Below are positions 1 through 8,535 of a DNA stretch of 64,000 bases, one piece after another (position 1 is the stretch's first letter; each line of letters opens with the position of its first letter). This DNA is from Chitinophaga cymbidii (GTDB lineage: Bacteria > Bacteroidota > Bacteroidia > Chitinophagales > Chitinophagaceae). The stretch is from contig NZ_BKAU01000005.1 in assembly GCF_007992715.1 (NCBI RefSeq), positions 310,001 to 374,000 on the forward strand. Reading direction: 5' to 3'. The position numbers were made by a program, and so were the translations under genes. The notes below the pieces were generated by a model. The model saw only the letters and a program-made list of their open reading frames with translations, had not been told where the DNA came from and did not search any database.

Positions 1-852
1 GCCAAACCGGCATTGCGGTGCCAGCTCATCTATCTGCGGGTGATGTACGCCCTCGCTTCCGCTCTCTGCTGTAACGCCAAACTCGCGCATTCCTGGTGCG
101 TCGATGATCATGCTGCCATTGGGAAGCAGTACGAGATGCCTGGCGGTGGTGGTATGTTTTCCCTTGTAGTTGGCGGTGCTGGTAGCGCCTTCTTCCTGCA
201 GCTTGTAACCCAGCAGGCTGTTGACCAGCGTGCTTTTGCCTACGCCTGACGATCCCAGAAGGATGTAAGTGTGCCGGGGCAGAAGATATTGATTCGCCCA
301 CGCTTCCTGCTGCGCCTGATTCAGTGCGCTGGTGAGCACCACCGGGCAATTGTATCCCAGTTCCTGTACTTCCTGCCTGTATGTTTCCGGATCGGGTACG
401 AGGTCTGCCTTATTGAGAATAACGACAGGCTGAATATTGCACTGCACGATCTGCTGCAGGTAACGTTGCAAACGCATGAGATTGTAATCGCGCCCGAGCG
501 CCTGCACGATAAACGCCGCATCGATATTGGCTGCGAGCACCTGCCGCCTGCTTTGCGTACCGGGCGCTTTGCGGCTGAGTTCGTTGATGCGCGGTAGTGT
601 ATCGATGATAATGCCTTCCTCATCGTAAGGTTTCATCAGTACCCAATCGCCTACTTTGGGATAGGCTTCCGGTTCGCGGCTGTTCATAAGTGCGCCGGCG
701 AGTTGTGCCTCGACGTTGCCTGTTTCCGTGATCAGCAGATGTTTAAATCCTTGTATAGACAGAACTCTCGCAGCTTCGAGGTCCCTGGAAGTGTTTATTT
801 CGAAATGACGCATAAAATGCTCATTCCATCCGTACGACTGTAGTGCCGGCAT
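1..852 (-). CDS. rsgA: Ribosome small subunit-dependent GTPase A, 3' end cut by window
   Basis: Circularly permuted GTPase that checks late 30S maturation. Read on the minus strand the frame stays open to the window edge and contains the P-loop GSSGVGKST (near 210-225), preceded by the G4-type NKAD and followed by DAPGMREFG, which is the permuted order of the family. The last readable residues, ELAPQCRFG, begin the cysteine-rich zinc knuckle, so only the C-terminal tail is missing. I start at the ATG at 852 because the extra residues LQSYGWNEHF match the usual N terminus; a later ATG lies at 813. It looks like a chromosomal housekeeping gene flanking the accessory DNA. Function is confident from motifs. 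Confidence 0.9.
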   Translation of the reverse strand, partial: MPALQSYGWNEHFMRHFEINTSRDLEAARVLSIQGFKHLLITETGNVEAQLAGALMNSREPEAYPKVGDWVLMKPYDEEGIIIDTLPRINELSRKAPGTQSRRQVLAANIDAAFIVQALGRDYNLMRLQRYLQQIVQCNIQPVVILNKADLVPDPETYRQEVQELGYNCPVVLTSALNQAQQEAWANQYLLPRHTYILLGSSGVGKSTLVNSLLGYKLQEEGATSTANYKGKHTTTARHLVLLPNGSMIIDAPGMREFGVTAESGSEGVHHPQIDELAPQCRFG

Positions 853-1261
853 GGTATAATAATTCTGTCTTGCGTATGCGGACAGGCATAGCAAGTTGGT
901 TTCAACAAATTAATTGAAGACTTTCTGACGCAGGTAGCCGGGGAGTATTAAAGCGAAATTGCTTTGTGGGCCTGCGTTAGGCGACAATAATCGACAAGAG
1001 GTTGTATGGTGATTGGCGTGTCATGAGATGCAAAGGTAATGAAATATTGGTATGAACGCATAGCGGTCTACACAAAATTCCGGTGGCTGTACGTTCTCCA
1101 GACCGGGGTTTAACAAAAGAAAAAGCCCCTGTAAATAATGACTTACAGGGGCCTCGTGTGCCCCTTGGTGAACAATTTTCGAACTGGTTTGTAACTGATT
1201 TGAAACTTTTATGTAATTCTGGTAAAATCATTCATGTAATTTGTAGTCAAAGAAGGAAAAG
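853..1261. other. Intergenic region between rsgA and the accessory DNA
   Basis: No convincing gene. An 84-codon minus-strand ORF here has no recognisable features. The strip holds the rsgA upstream region and a minus-strand terminator-like hairpin (1121-1153), next to an att-like GTGCCC segment. It is the most likely place for the left boundary of the accessory DNA, but no direct repeat proving an end can be fixed from this window alone. Confidence 0.4.
1121..1153 (-). terminator. Terminator-like hairpin next to a GTGCCC motif
   Basis: Perfect 10-bp stem GCCCCTGTAA (1125-1134) with TTACAGGGGC (1143-1152). On the minus strand the stem is followed by TTTTTCTTTT. It is followed on the plus strand by CTCGTGTGCCCC, an arrangement repeated at 2125-2166. 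Confidence 0.6.
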
Positions 1262-2011
1262 ATGACTGAAACAAAGCATCCTAAACATAGATACCATAGA
1301 TTCCTTGATGAGGCCGGAGATCTTACATTTTACGGGAAAAGCAGAGTGCCTGCCATTGGCAATGAAGGTGTTTCCAGGTATTTTATATTAGGAATGCTTA
1401 CGTTGAACACACACGTAGAAATTGTGCGGCAAAGCATAATTGATCTTCAGATACATATTGCAGACGACCCCTATTTTCAATCTGTCCCCAGCATTCAAAA
1501 AAGGAAAGAAAGTACTGGCTTCTTCCTGCATGCAAAAGATGACGTGCCAGAAGTGAGAAAAATGGCTTTTGAATTGATTAAGAATACTGATTGCCATTTT
1601 GAGGCAGTTATCGGAAGAAAAGATTACGGAATCTATGAAAAAAAACACAACGGGAACCAATCGGAATTCTATGCTGATCTTTTCTCTTATATGTTAGTTG
1701 ATAATCTTAATGGACACGAACGGTTGGTATTGAATATTGCTCACCGCAGCAAATGCACTACTCATAAAAATCTTGAAAAAGGGCTTGAAAAGGCAACTGT
1801 AATCGCTCGCAATAAATATCCTGATGGTGGTAATTGCTGCAAGATTGGTTTTAATATTCAGTATCCAACTACAGAACCGATTATCAATCTTGTGGACTAT
1901 TTGTTATGGGCGCTACAAAGAAAAATGGAAAGAAATGAAGATCGTTACATAAAATTTGTAGACGAGAAATACTCATCAATTACAACATTATATAATAGTG
2001 ACGAAGCATAA
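1262..2011 (+). CDS. DUF3800 domain-containing protein
   Basis: 249 aa. The N terminus reads YHRFLDEAGD, the acidic signature of DUF3800, a family with a predicted RNase H-like fold that is common in phage, plasmid and defence loci. The C-terminal VDYLLWALQRKMER is the matching end of the domain. A purine-rich stretch (GAAGGAAAAG) just before the ATG acts as ribosome binding site. It is the only plus-strand gene in the first 43 kb and is AT-rich compared with rsgA. It stands between two att-like hairpin sites, which suggests a small inserted unit. No partner gene is adjacent. The catalytic role of the family is unproven. Confidence 0.75.
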   Translation: MTETKHPKHRYHRFLDEAGDLTFYGKSRVPAIGNEGVSRYFILGMLTLNTHVEIVRQSIIDLQIHIADDPYFQSVPSIQKRKESTGFFLHAKDDVPEVRKMAFELIKNTDCHFEAVIGRKDYGIYEKKHNGNQSEFYADLFSYMLVDNLNGHERLVLNIAHRSKCTTHKNLEKGLEKATVIARNKYPDGGNCCKIGFNIQYPTTEPIINLVDYLLWALQRKMERNEDRYIKFVDEKYSSITTLYNSDEA

Positions 2012-2124
2012 AAAAAGCCCATCATCACACTAAGAAGAATACTCTTCAACGGCTTGAAGCCGACCTTTATGTGATACAGGCAATACAAAGATACAAAATG
2101 TGCCTAAATAAGCGATATAAATAA

Positions 2125-2159
2125 AAACGCCTTGCAAATTATTCATTTACAAGGCGTTT
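2125..2159 (-). terminator. Terminator-like hairpin next to a second GTGCCC motif
   Basis: Perfect 10-bp stem AAACGCCTTG (2125-2134) / CAAGGCGTTT (2150-2159). On the minus strand it is followed by a T-rich tail. TGTGCCCAGAACTGG follows on the plus strand. Same orientation and layout as the hairpin at 1121-1153. Confidence 0.55.
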
Positions 2160-2358
2160 GTGCCCAGAACTGGAACCGTATCTATTTGATTATCAGTTCC
2201 TTTCTGCGGCTGTGAGCCGCCTGTGAGCCAATATTTTTGAAGTGTGCTGGTATTTTTCCGGAATGATTGCCCCCTTTGGGAATCACATTGACACGGCGTA
2301 AAATTAAGGAATTTCTGGATTATTTTTTTAGCCTTTCTTTGAAGAAGCTCTTCGCCTA

Positions 2359-2574
2359 TTAACCGGATAGTACCCACCAGATGCTTTTAACGACCTTAAT
2401 ACCTTGTATCAGAGCTGGCAGCACCCCTAAAAGTAAAGCCACAGCCATGAAAGTGCCGGCAAACAGTAAAATGGCAACCAGGATGCTGCAAAATTCTTTA
2501 CAAGTGAGTCCTTCGGTGTCGAGGCGAAATAGACCCAGCAGATGTATTTTGATTTTTTTATGGGAAGTTTCCAT
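2359..2574 (-). CDS. Small hypothetical membrane protein
   Basis: 71 aa from the ATG at 2574 (an alternative ATG lies at 2595). A basic N terminus (METSHKKIKI) precedes two hydrophobic stretches, roughly residues 29-52 and 54-62, so it is probably an inner-membrane protein. No family recognised. It lies downstream of the 478-codon gene on the same strand, about 90 bp away, and could be the last gene of that group. Coding status rests only on the open frame and the hydrophobic pattern. Confidence 0.4.
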   Translation of the reverse strand: METSHKKIKIHLLGLFRLDTEGLTCKEFCSILVAILLFAGTFMAVALLLGVLPALIQGIKVVKSIWWVLSG

Positions 2575-2662
2575 ATCAAAGTTTTGATAGGGCAAACTTA
2601 CTCCTTACGGTGGCTACAGGCGGATTCTGGTAGTTTGAGTAGAAAAGAAGTATTTTGACTTT

Positions 2663-4099
2663 CTACGCATCCCACGCGCCGTTGATGACCTTGAAGTTCT
2701 CTTGTACCTGCTTCTCCGACCATCCCTCAAAATGATCAGACAGCAATTTGATGTATTTAAGTTTGCAGTGCGCGTTTGGCTCATATTGGCGGGAAGCGGT
2801 CGCGAAAAATTCCGCAAACAAGGATATGACTAAGCGTTTTTCGCCGTGACCATAATTTATTCGTTGTTTGAGCAGCTTGTTATTTCCGCCGAACGCCCTG
2901 GCAATGAACTGGTAGACCTGTTCCTCGCCCAGGAAAGGCTTCGCATTTTTTGCGGAACGTGTTAGTTTTAAAAAATGTGTCTTTACCTCACTGATGGGCA
3001 TTTGCCGGCAAAACACGTTTTCTATCTTGTCAACGTCAATGGCGGTAGTGGCTTTAGGGGGGCGGGCTTCTTGCCGGGGGCTATCCATTTTTTGCAAGAA
3101 CGGAGCCATGTCCTTTAGGTAACGGATTTCACCACTGTACCACTGTTTCAGAATGCGGTTTACTTTGCTTCGCTCATCCTTAAAGTTTTGACCAAGTTGC
3201 TGCAGTTCATGGTCACGGCGCGCATTGATCAGTTCAATCTGTTTCTTGTCGGGGTCTGTCAGTAATTTTTTGTCCTGGAGCGCTTTGACATTTATGGCTT
3301 GTAAAATCATGGTGGTGGCACCAATGATATACTCCATCATCCGCTCTTCGGTAATTATCCTGGCCTTGCTTATCCCAGAATAACGGTTGTAGAAAGGGGT
3401 ACCGTTCAGAATGGGGAGCTGATTTTCAAAATGAGGCTTTAAATGGGCCAGATAGCTGATATGCCAGGGGAATTCTTTCACCCAGCGGTTATACTTGATG
3501 ATCAGCTCATTAACATCGGTTGGCTTTGCCTTGCCTTTGGGGGATTCGTAACTTTTAAGGAATGCCTGGAGTTTAGGCACTTTATCAGGGTACACCTTGG
3601 CTGCCTGTTCGATCATATTACGCAAATAGGCCGTGTAAACGTTTAAGCCAATAGGGGCGCCATAGCCGTCTGGCAGTTGTCCAAAGCTCTCATAGGCGTA
3701 TTCAAAATATTCGGTGATATGCTCATACCAATCTGGTTCCTCGATCTTGGCCGTCCATAGGTTTTCAGTTTGGCGTGCGGTTTCGATTATTTTGGCTGGC
3801 AAATTCCCAAGAAATTTCTCGCGATCATACCAGGGAGGCGGAATGTTCAGTCGCGCATGTAATGTACAACAATTGGGAAACTGCTGGAGATAGTCGGTAA
3901 TATTTGTTTCCAAGCTTTGATGTAGCGGGCAGCAACGAGGCCAGTCGGGTTTCACAACATCGGGTATGCCTTCCAGCTTTGTCCGGAAAGCCGGAGCGTA
4001 AAAATCTTCAGCGGAAATCCATGCAAATACGTTTTCGCCGCGGCTCTTGCTTTTTATCGCTTTTCCCAGGGCAATAGGATTGATCACTTCAATTCTCAT
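2663..4099 (-). CDS. Hypothetical protein, possible member of a three-gene cassette
   Basis: 478 aa, soluble, not recognised. The N terminus is rich in Trp, Tyr, Pro and Cys (WPRCCPLH near 53-60 and NCCTLHA near 76-82 give paired CC/H sites). The middle is helical and charged (residues about 290-330), and the C-terminal third (EVKTHFLKLTRSAKN onward) looks like a separate small helical domain. Its ATG at 4099 follows about 150 bp of AT-rich DNA after the next upstream gene (4253-5689). Same strand and similar size as that gene suggest a shared function. No catalytic motif is evident. Confidence 0.6.
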   Translation of the reverse strand: MRIEVINPIALGKAIKSKSRGENVFAWISAEDFYAPAFRTKLEGIPDVVKPDWPRCCPLHQSLETNITDYLQQFPNCCTLHARLNIPPPWYDREKFLGNLPAKIIETARQTENLWTAKIEEPDWYEHITEYFEYAYESFGQLPDGYGAPIGLNVYTAYLRNMIEQAAKVYPDKVPKLQAFLKSYESPKGKAKPTDVNELIIKYNRWVKEFPWHISYLAHLKPHFENQLPILNGTPFYNRYSGISKARIITEERMMEYIIGATTMILQAINVKALQDKKLLTDPDKKQIELINARRDHELQQLGQNFKDERSKVNRILKQWYSGEIRYLKDMAPFLQKMDSPRQEARPPKATTAIDVDKIENVFCRQMPISEVKTHFLKLTRSAKNAKPFLGEEQVYQFIARAFGGNNKLLKQRINYGHGEKRLVISLFAEFFATASRQYEPNAHCKLKYIKLLSDHFEGWSEKQVQENFKVINGAWDA

Positions 4100-4252
4100 A
4101 TGTCTGACTGACTAAAATCATCTTTCAAATATAAGAAATATCATGTACTGTTTTTGTAAAGCTAAGGCTGATCTATCTTCTTATTATTAGATTAAATAAC
4201 ACTTTCCCGATAGCACCTTTTTAGTTTCTCCTCCTTTCCACAGAGACAGGGA

Positions 4253-5689
4253 TCATTTTTTAAACCAATGATCATAGATGTCAGGAAAATAAAAACATGT
4301 AAATGCGATTCCTACGTAGAAAATGGCCACTATTGGATAAATAACTCTCAAAGACCAGCGCCGGCCATTTAAGGAATTCTTAATATGCCTTTCAAAATCT
4401 TTTTCCGGTAACAATTCCTTTGAAGCATTTTTCCAATACAACATTTCCTTCTTTGAAACACTAATATCTGTCCAATCCACCACAGCTTGAAGTATTATTG
4501 ATGCAATAAAATAAATTGCTAAAGCATAAAAAACCAATTTCAGACGATGGTTATCCGATAATGTATCCTGATCGGTGAATTTGGTAAACAGAGTAAATCC
4601 GACCAGCACTAATCCCGCCAAAAGATCTCTTAGAAAGTTAGACAGTAATGTTCTTATTTTAACTGCGTAAAGCTCTGATTGAGTACGAATATCTTTTAAT
4701 AACTCTTTGAGTTCTTTTACATACGCATCCTTTCTGTCAATAATTACAAAATTATACCGTTCTTTCGCCTGCTCCAGTGCATGTGGCAAACACTTGATCA
4801 AAGAATTCAATAAGGTGTCATCCGGATTCTGGTCGAGACTAAGCCTTTCATTAAACAGTTTTTTGCGGATCGGTACTCGATCTTCAAAAATCCAGGCCAC
4901 CAGCCCTAGTAACTCTTTGTAAAACGTGTCCGTCAATAATTCACGACCGTCGAATATTCGCAACACTATCCGTCGAATTCCATTAACAATAACCTTATCA
5001 TCATTGTGATATTCTGTTACCAAACATGTTGCCAGTGCTACACATGCCTGGTATCGGAATGCTTGTTGAAGTGGCGTTGTTGCTTGCCTAAATGTCACTT
5101 TCCAGGCAGCAGCGTTAATGGAGATATCATCCGTTGTAATAAAATGAATAACTTCCTTTAGCTGATCCGGGTCTGGTAATTGGTAATCCGAACTAGCAGG
5201 TACCACGTAAGCACCGGTGCCGGGTAAGAACTGTACGCTTTCCCCTCCGAATGATTCCTGTAAATCACCTACCAGTATCTTTATTTGCCCAAGCTCATTG
5301 ATAGGGCAAGTTTTGAGTAATGGATTTAGCTCTTTCAGCCATTGTTCACATTTTTCGGATGTCAGGAAGAAATTATAATGCCAGCTATCGGGATGTACTT
5401 TTTGGATCAGCGGCCACTTGTTCAGGCGCACTTCCCACTGGCCAATACTTTCCGGATTTTTCGCATAGTCGTCAATATCGTTATCGTCTGCTTCATTATT
5501 GTTGAAGTATAGGCGCAAGACCGTTGAAAAACCAAGCGCCCGTAGTTGTTCTGGGAGCTGCTTATACTCGTTCAGAAAATCTGGATGCTGAGTTCCTTGA
5601 ATACTGAGATGATGCCATTGCTCTTCCCAGCTGTCTGCATAGGTGATCAACCTAGTAAAAACTGCCAGTATTTGTGAATAAGGGGTCAT
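4253..5689 (-). CDS. Hypothetical protein with C-terminal membrane anchor
   Basis: 478 aa, not recognised. About 340 residues of soluble, Gln/Leu-rich sequence are followed by three hydrophobic segments (LLAGLVLVGFTLF, LVFYALAIYFIASIIL and IYPIVAIFYVGIAFTCFYF), so a large cytoplasmic domain is tethered to the inner membrane by three spans with a short basic loop between the second and third. It starts 19 bp downstream of the stop of the NdpA-like gene, so the two are very likely co-transcribed. The design (soluble sensor plus membrane spans beside a nucleoid-type protein) fits a defence or stress cassette, but that is inference. Confidence 0.6.
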   Translation of the reverse strand: MTPYSQILAVFTRLITYADSWEEQWHHLSIQGTQHPDFLNEYKQLPEQLRALGFSTVLRLYFNNNEADDNDIDDYAKNPESIGQWEVRLNKWPLIQKVHPDSWHYNFFLTSEKCEQWLKELNPLLKTCPINELGQIKILVGDLQESFGGESVQFLPGTGAYVVPASSDYQLPDPDQLKEVIHFITTDDISINAAAWKVTFRQATTPLQQAFRYQACVALATCLVTEYHNDDKVIVNGIRRIVLRIFDGRELLTDTFYKELLGLVAWIFEDRVPIRKKLFNERLSLDQNPDDTLLNSLIKCLPHALEQAKERYNFVIIDRKDAYVKELKELLKDIRTQSELYAVKIRTLLSNFLRDLLAGLVLVGFTLFTKFTDQDTLSDNHRLKLVFYALAIYFIASIILQAVVDWTDISVSKKEMLYWKNASKELLPEKDFERHIKNSLNGRRWSLRVIYPIVAIFYVGIAFTCFYFPDIYDHWFKK

Positions 5690-5708
5690 AAGGCATCAAT
5701 AGTTAAAA

Positions 5709-6776
5709 TTACTTAGCATTGTCTAAGATATCAATCTTAGTCGTCTTGATTGTAATATTAAAAAATCCGTCTTTATCTTTCTGAGGAGAAATCGTCAAGT
5801 TAGATTCCGCGGGATCTCCCATCCATTCAATCTTGATACCCTCTGCTGTTAACCTTACATTTTTTTTCCTTGCTGTTGTCAGAGAATCCTTAAAAGGCAC
5901 AAATGTCTGTCCCGATAGCCCCTTTTCACCTAAAAAGTCTCTGAACGATTTTCTTAACCGCTCCCTTCTCTCATCATCAGGGTCATCGCTGTTGATGACA
6001 GCATTAATAAAATCCGTTGTCTTGAACTTATCGGCTGCCATCAGATAATTTATTGCCCTGCTTTTATAAGATGCAGGATCTTGGTTCGGATCTAGTTCTG
6101 CATTGCTTTGTACAGCCCAGCTATTCGTAAACTTGACCGCCAGTTCCGTAAGTCTCCCTGGGGTCTCCCTTTCTATAACTTCAAGGAAATTATAGAAATA
6201 GTCCGTAATAGGCTTGGGCATTGACACCGCTGAACGGTCTTTGGCTAACACATCCCATTTGTAGTGATCGCTGATATCAACCAACGCTGCTTTTTGGATC
6301 GCTTTTTTATCTTCAATAAACGTATTTTTAATTTCTTCCAGCAGAGCTCTATTCCTTGTGGTTTTATATTGATATACAATTCGGTGATCCAGTTTTAAGA
6401 GAAAAACCAGTTTTTGCGCATTTTTCATGGAAACCAGCGCAGTAATAAATACACCATCATTAGCCGTCTTTTTATGATGCTGCCTGAATAAGCTAGTGAT
6501 CAGTTTTGACATCGCTATGAAGTTGGCGTCCGGGTCATCATGTATCGCTTTACAATTCTTGTATAAAATCGAATTTTCTTTGTCTTTAAATACAAATTGA
6601 GTGCCTTCGGAGATTTCGCCGAACCTTTTCTTGAAAAATTCCTCTTGTTCAGAGGTTAAACTGACTTCTTCCAGATAAGTAGGAACATGTTCGTGAGCAA
6701 AGATGATGTGAAAAATGAACTTCTCAATGTGGAATGACTCTTTTTCACTATCAGAAAGACCACTTTCTTTTTTCAT
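5709..6776 (-). CDS. Nucleoid-associated (NdpA/YejK-like) protein
   Basis: 355 aa. The pattern FIFHIIFAHEHVPTYLEEV at the start, a middle helical region and the C-terminal half with AINYLMAADKFKTTDFI and long charged stretches resemble the 37-kDa nucleoid-associated protein family (NdpA/YejK). The family is known to bind nucleoid DNA, and divergent members occur in mobile islands. It is the first gene of the likely operon 6776 to 2663. Upstream of its ATG (6777-6900) is a very AT-rich stretch suited to a promoter. Assignment rests on overall pattern, not on a catalytic motif. Confidence 0.5.
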   Translation of the reverse strand: MKKESGLSDSEKESFHIEKFIFHIIFAHEHVPTYLEEVSLTSEQEEFFKKRFGEISEGTQFVFKDKENSILYKNCKAIHDDPDANFIAMSKLITSLFRQHHKKTANDGVFITALVSMKNAQKLVFLLKLDHRIVYQYKTTRNRALLEEIKNTFIEDKKAIQKAALVDISDHYKWDVLAKDRSAVSMPKPITDYFYNFLEVIERETPGRLTELAVKFTNSWAVQSNAELDPNQDPASYKSRAINYLMAADKFKTTDFINAVINSDDPDDERRERLRKSFRDFLGEKGLSGQTFVPFKDSLTTARKKNVRLTAEGIKIEWMGDPAESNLTISPQKDKDGFFNITIKTTKIDILDNAK

Positions 6777-6917
6777 GATATAGAGGGGTTTAGGTATAAA
6801 AAGACAATATAAGCAAATTTTATCATCCCAATTAATGATAAATTATTTAAAATTAAAATATGTATTTTTTTATACCACATTTTGAGATTAAGTAATTTTT
6901 CCAAAGATAAATAGCTA

Positions 6918-7028
6918 CTACGCCATGGATATGCGTGCTCCTTTTATTGAAGAGCCATTTGCGTTTTGTTGATTAAAATGGTGGGCTTTTACCAAAATGT
7001 GTGCTGTTTCTTTATCTGATAGGTTCAT
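6918..7028 (-). CDS. Possible 36-aa small protein
   Basis: Short minus-strand frame MNLSDKETAHILVKAHHF... ending in SIKGARISMA. It starts 34 bp after the end of the frameshifted small gene at 7063-7255 on the same strand. Composition is ordinary for a soluble peptide, and no family is known. Given its length it may be chance. Confidence 0.3.
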   Translation of the reverse strand: MNLSDKETAHILVKAHHFNQQNANGSSIKGARISMA

Positions 7029-7062
7029 ATTTAATTGCTTTGAATGTTATGAATGCGATTTT

Positions 7063-7255
7063 TCAGCGGTATAAAACTCCATTGATATAGTAGCCGATAA
7101 GCCGCTCCCAGGCTCGTATTAAGCTATTGATATCTACATAGAAAAAATTCTGTCCGGCTGCAATGAATGATATATACAGGCATATCCCTGTATTCTCTAT
7201 TAAGACTTTGCACCTTAGCGTGCTTTTTTGCTTCTTCCATTGATTTTATCTTCAT
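7063..7255 (-). pseudogene. Frameshifted small hypothetical gene
   Basis: From the ATG at 7255 the frame encodes MKIKSMEEAKKHAKVQSLN... up to HCSRTEFF and then hits TAG at 7124. The next frame continues naturally as YVDINSLIRAWERLIGYY and ends at 7063, giving one about 63-aa protein if a single T is removed from the six-T run (plus-strand A-run 7142-7147). The continuous sense on both sides argues that this is one gene broken by a one-base insertion or a homopolymer sequencing error. Function unknown. Confidence 0.5.
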
Positions 7256-7545
7256 AATTCTGATAATTAAAGGCGACCACCTTTAGAGGCGGCCATATGT
7301 GGTTACTTAATTAAGGTTAAAAACGTCTGCCCCGATTTTCTCAAATCAATGGGGCCTTTCAAACACGAGGTTTCACCGCCAAAGAAAGGGCTGCAATGCC
7401 TCCGTGGGCTACTCCAACGGGAAACCTCTAAAGTCCGTACAGCCTTTGATTTCTAACTGTTGAGGGAGATAAAACGGAAGTACTGGTGGTTGGAGCAGGG
7501 CAGATAAGGGGGGATTCTATTACCCCCCCTTAAAAGTGTCCATGA
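7256..7545. other. Gene-free strip with structured element
   Basis: No open frame of note. GC-richer than its surroundings between 7320 and 7440, where interlocking inverted repeats are seen (listed separately). The rest is featureless. Confidence 0.4.
7330..7436. ncRNA. Candidate structured RNA or cis element with pseudoknot potential
   Basis: Visible pairings (plus coordinates): GAGGTTTC 7367-7374 with GAAACCTC 7421-7428 (8 bp, perfect). Inside it, CCGTGG 7402-7407 pairs with CCaACGG 7414-7420. CCTTTC 7355-7360 pairs with GAAAGG 7384-7389 and interlocks with the first stem, an H-type pseudoknot topology. CCCC/GGGG with GATTT/AAATC (7330-7354) forms a further hairpin, which on the minus strand is followed by a TTTTT tract and could terminate a small RNA. 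The strand is not certain; the minus strand is slightly favoured. No known riboswitch or ribozyme core was recognised. Confidence 0.35.
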
Positions 7546-7797
7546 TCAGTCAAACACCCGGTGTACAGTGTTGTCCATTGGATTGAATTCAACCTGGTTA
7601 TAGCTGCGGTAGGAACCTGGTTCCAGCACAATACGGTCATGTTCATCATGCGTCAAGATCCCCTGATCTATCAATTGGATGAAAATACAGAAGTCTGTCC
7701 TTGTAAACCCGAAGTCCCTCTTTGATTCAAGGACATGTTTATGCCCAATTGTTTCCCCTTCGCTCAATACGAGCCTCTTTGTTTTCTGTTGTGACAT
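7546..7797 (-). CDS. Small conserved protein with GETxGHxH motif
   Basis: 83 aa. It carries RLVLSEGETIGHKH (about 9-21), then LTHDEHDRIVLEPGSY and a C-terminal QVEFNP motif. This order (LxxGExTGHxH, HxEH, LxPGxYxxxxQxEYxP) is that of a small bacterial family usually found beside DUF6745-type genes; the conserved histidines suggest a cupin-like metal-binding fold. Here too the neighbour 10 bp upstream is DUF6745-like. Biochemical role unknown. It is the last gene of the run that begins near 9.6 kb. Confidence 0.6.
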   Translation of the reverse strand: MSQQKTKRLVLSEGETIGHKHVLESKRDFGFTRTDFCIFIQLIDQGILTHDEHDRIVLEPGSYRSYNQVEFNPMDNTVHRVFD

Positions 7798-7807
7798 AGT
7801 ATATTTT

Positions 7808-8524
7808 TTAGGTTTCAGAATACATTAAACTGAGATATTGTTCTTTTGAAAGATGATATGGAGCGGTATCCGTTGACTGCGGAGATTGCTCTGCCACAAT
7901 GATGTCTCCCTGCCGAAAGATTCTTTTGGGATGGGAAATATCAATGCGGATTGTCCAGGCAATTGCCCGGATAGCATCAGGATTGCGAGAGCTTGATATT
8001 GAATTGCCGAGTGCAGCCTCTTCAGGGATGTAAATCCAGTATTCCCGTTCAGTAGTGGTACACCAGCAGCGTACAGCGAAGACCGGGTTTGGGTCTGACT
8101 GCTCACTTTTGAAGAGTTTATTACCATCCAGCCGGTACAACTCATAGGTATCATCGAAGGTATGTTCATAGGGTTTGTTCTTTTTATCCCACCGATTACG
8201 AACCTTACTAATAACCTGTTTGTCTAACAGTGTAGGATCGAGCGATTGGAACAGACGAGATACCCCAATACAGTCAAACATCACTCGCCTTTTCTCCATA
8301 TTGGTTTCTTGCAACGCTTCCTGAACGGTAATGGGCTGTATGGTTTCCCAATGCTCTTCTACGAACGCTTCCAGGTCTTTTAAAGCCGGATGATGGGTAA
8401 CATCTCTTTTGAAGTGGTTTATGGATTCAAATTTGGCTTTCCAGAAGCGCATAGCTTCGCTTAATGAAAAACCTCTCATGTGGCTTACGATGTATTCAGC
8501 CGAATGCAGTTTAAACGTAGGCAT
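7808..8524 (-). CDS. DUF6745-like protein
   Basis: 238 aa. The C-terminal half (AVRCWCTTTEREYWIYIPEE ... AIRAIAWTIRIDI ... RIFRQGDIIVAE) follows the DUF6745 signature in which a residue string ending in AW-T is followed by a Pro/Gln-x-Gly-Asp-like tail. The N terminus is helical and lacks the leucine-rich part of longer relatives, so it is short for the family. It ends 10 bp before the GETxGHxH gene and starts 11 bp after the 8536-9192 gene, a tight operon. The function of the family is not established. Confidence 0.5.
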   Translation of the reverse strand: MPTFKLHSAEYIVSHMRGFSLSEAMRFWKAKFESINHFKRDVTHHPALKDLEAFVEEHWETIQPITVQEALQETNMEKRRVMFDCIGVSRLFQSLDPTLLDKQVISKVRNRWDKKNKPYEHTFDDTYELYRLDGNKLFKSEQSDPNPVFAVRCWCTTTEREYWIYIPEEAALGNSISSSRNPDAIRAIAWTIRIDISHPKRIFRQGDIIVAEQSPQSTDTAPYHLSKEQYLSLMYSET

Positions 8525-8535
8525 TTTTGTAAATT

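Noticed and set aside
977..1231. Minus-strand 84-codon ORF between rsgA and DUF3800
   Set aside because: Crosses a terminator-like hairpin; no coding signature.
2160..2185. tRNA gene remnant
   Set aside because: GTGCCC...CCAGTTC looks like a tRNA 3' end but no cloverleaf can be formed.
2147..2377. Minus-strand 76-codon ORF near the second hairpin
   Set aside because: Runs through the terminator stem; no recognisable protein; better explained by att-like DNA.
7825..8169. 114-codon ORF in another minus frame
   Set aside because: Overlaps the DUF6745-like gene in an alternative frame; no family match.
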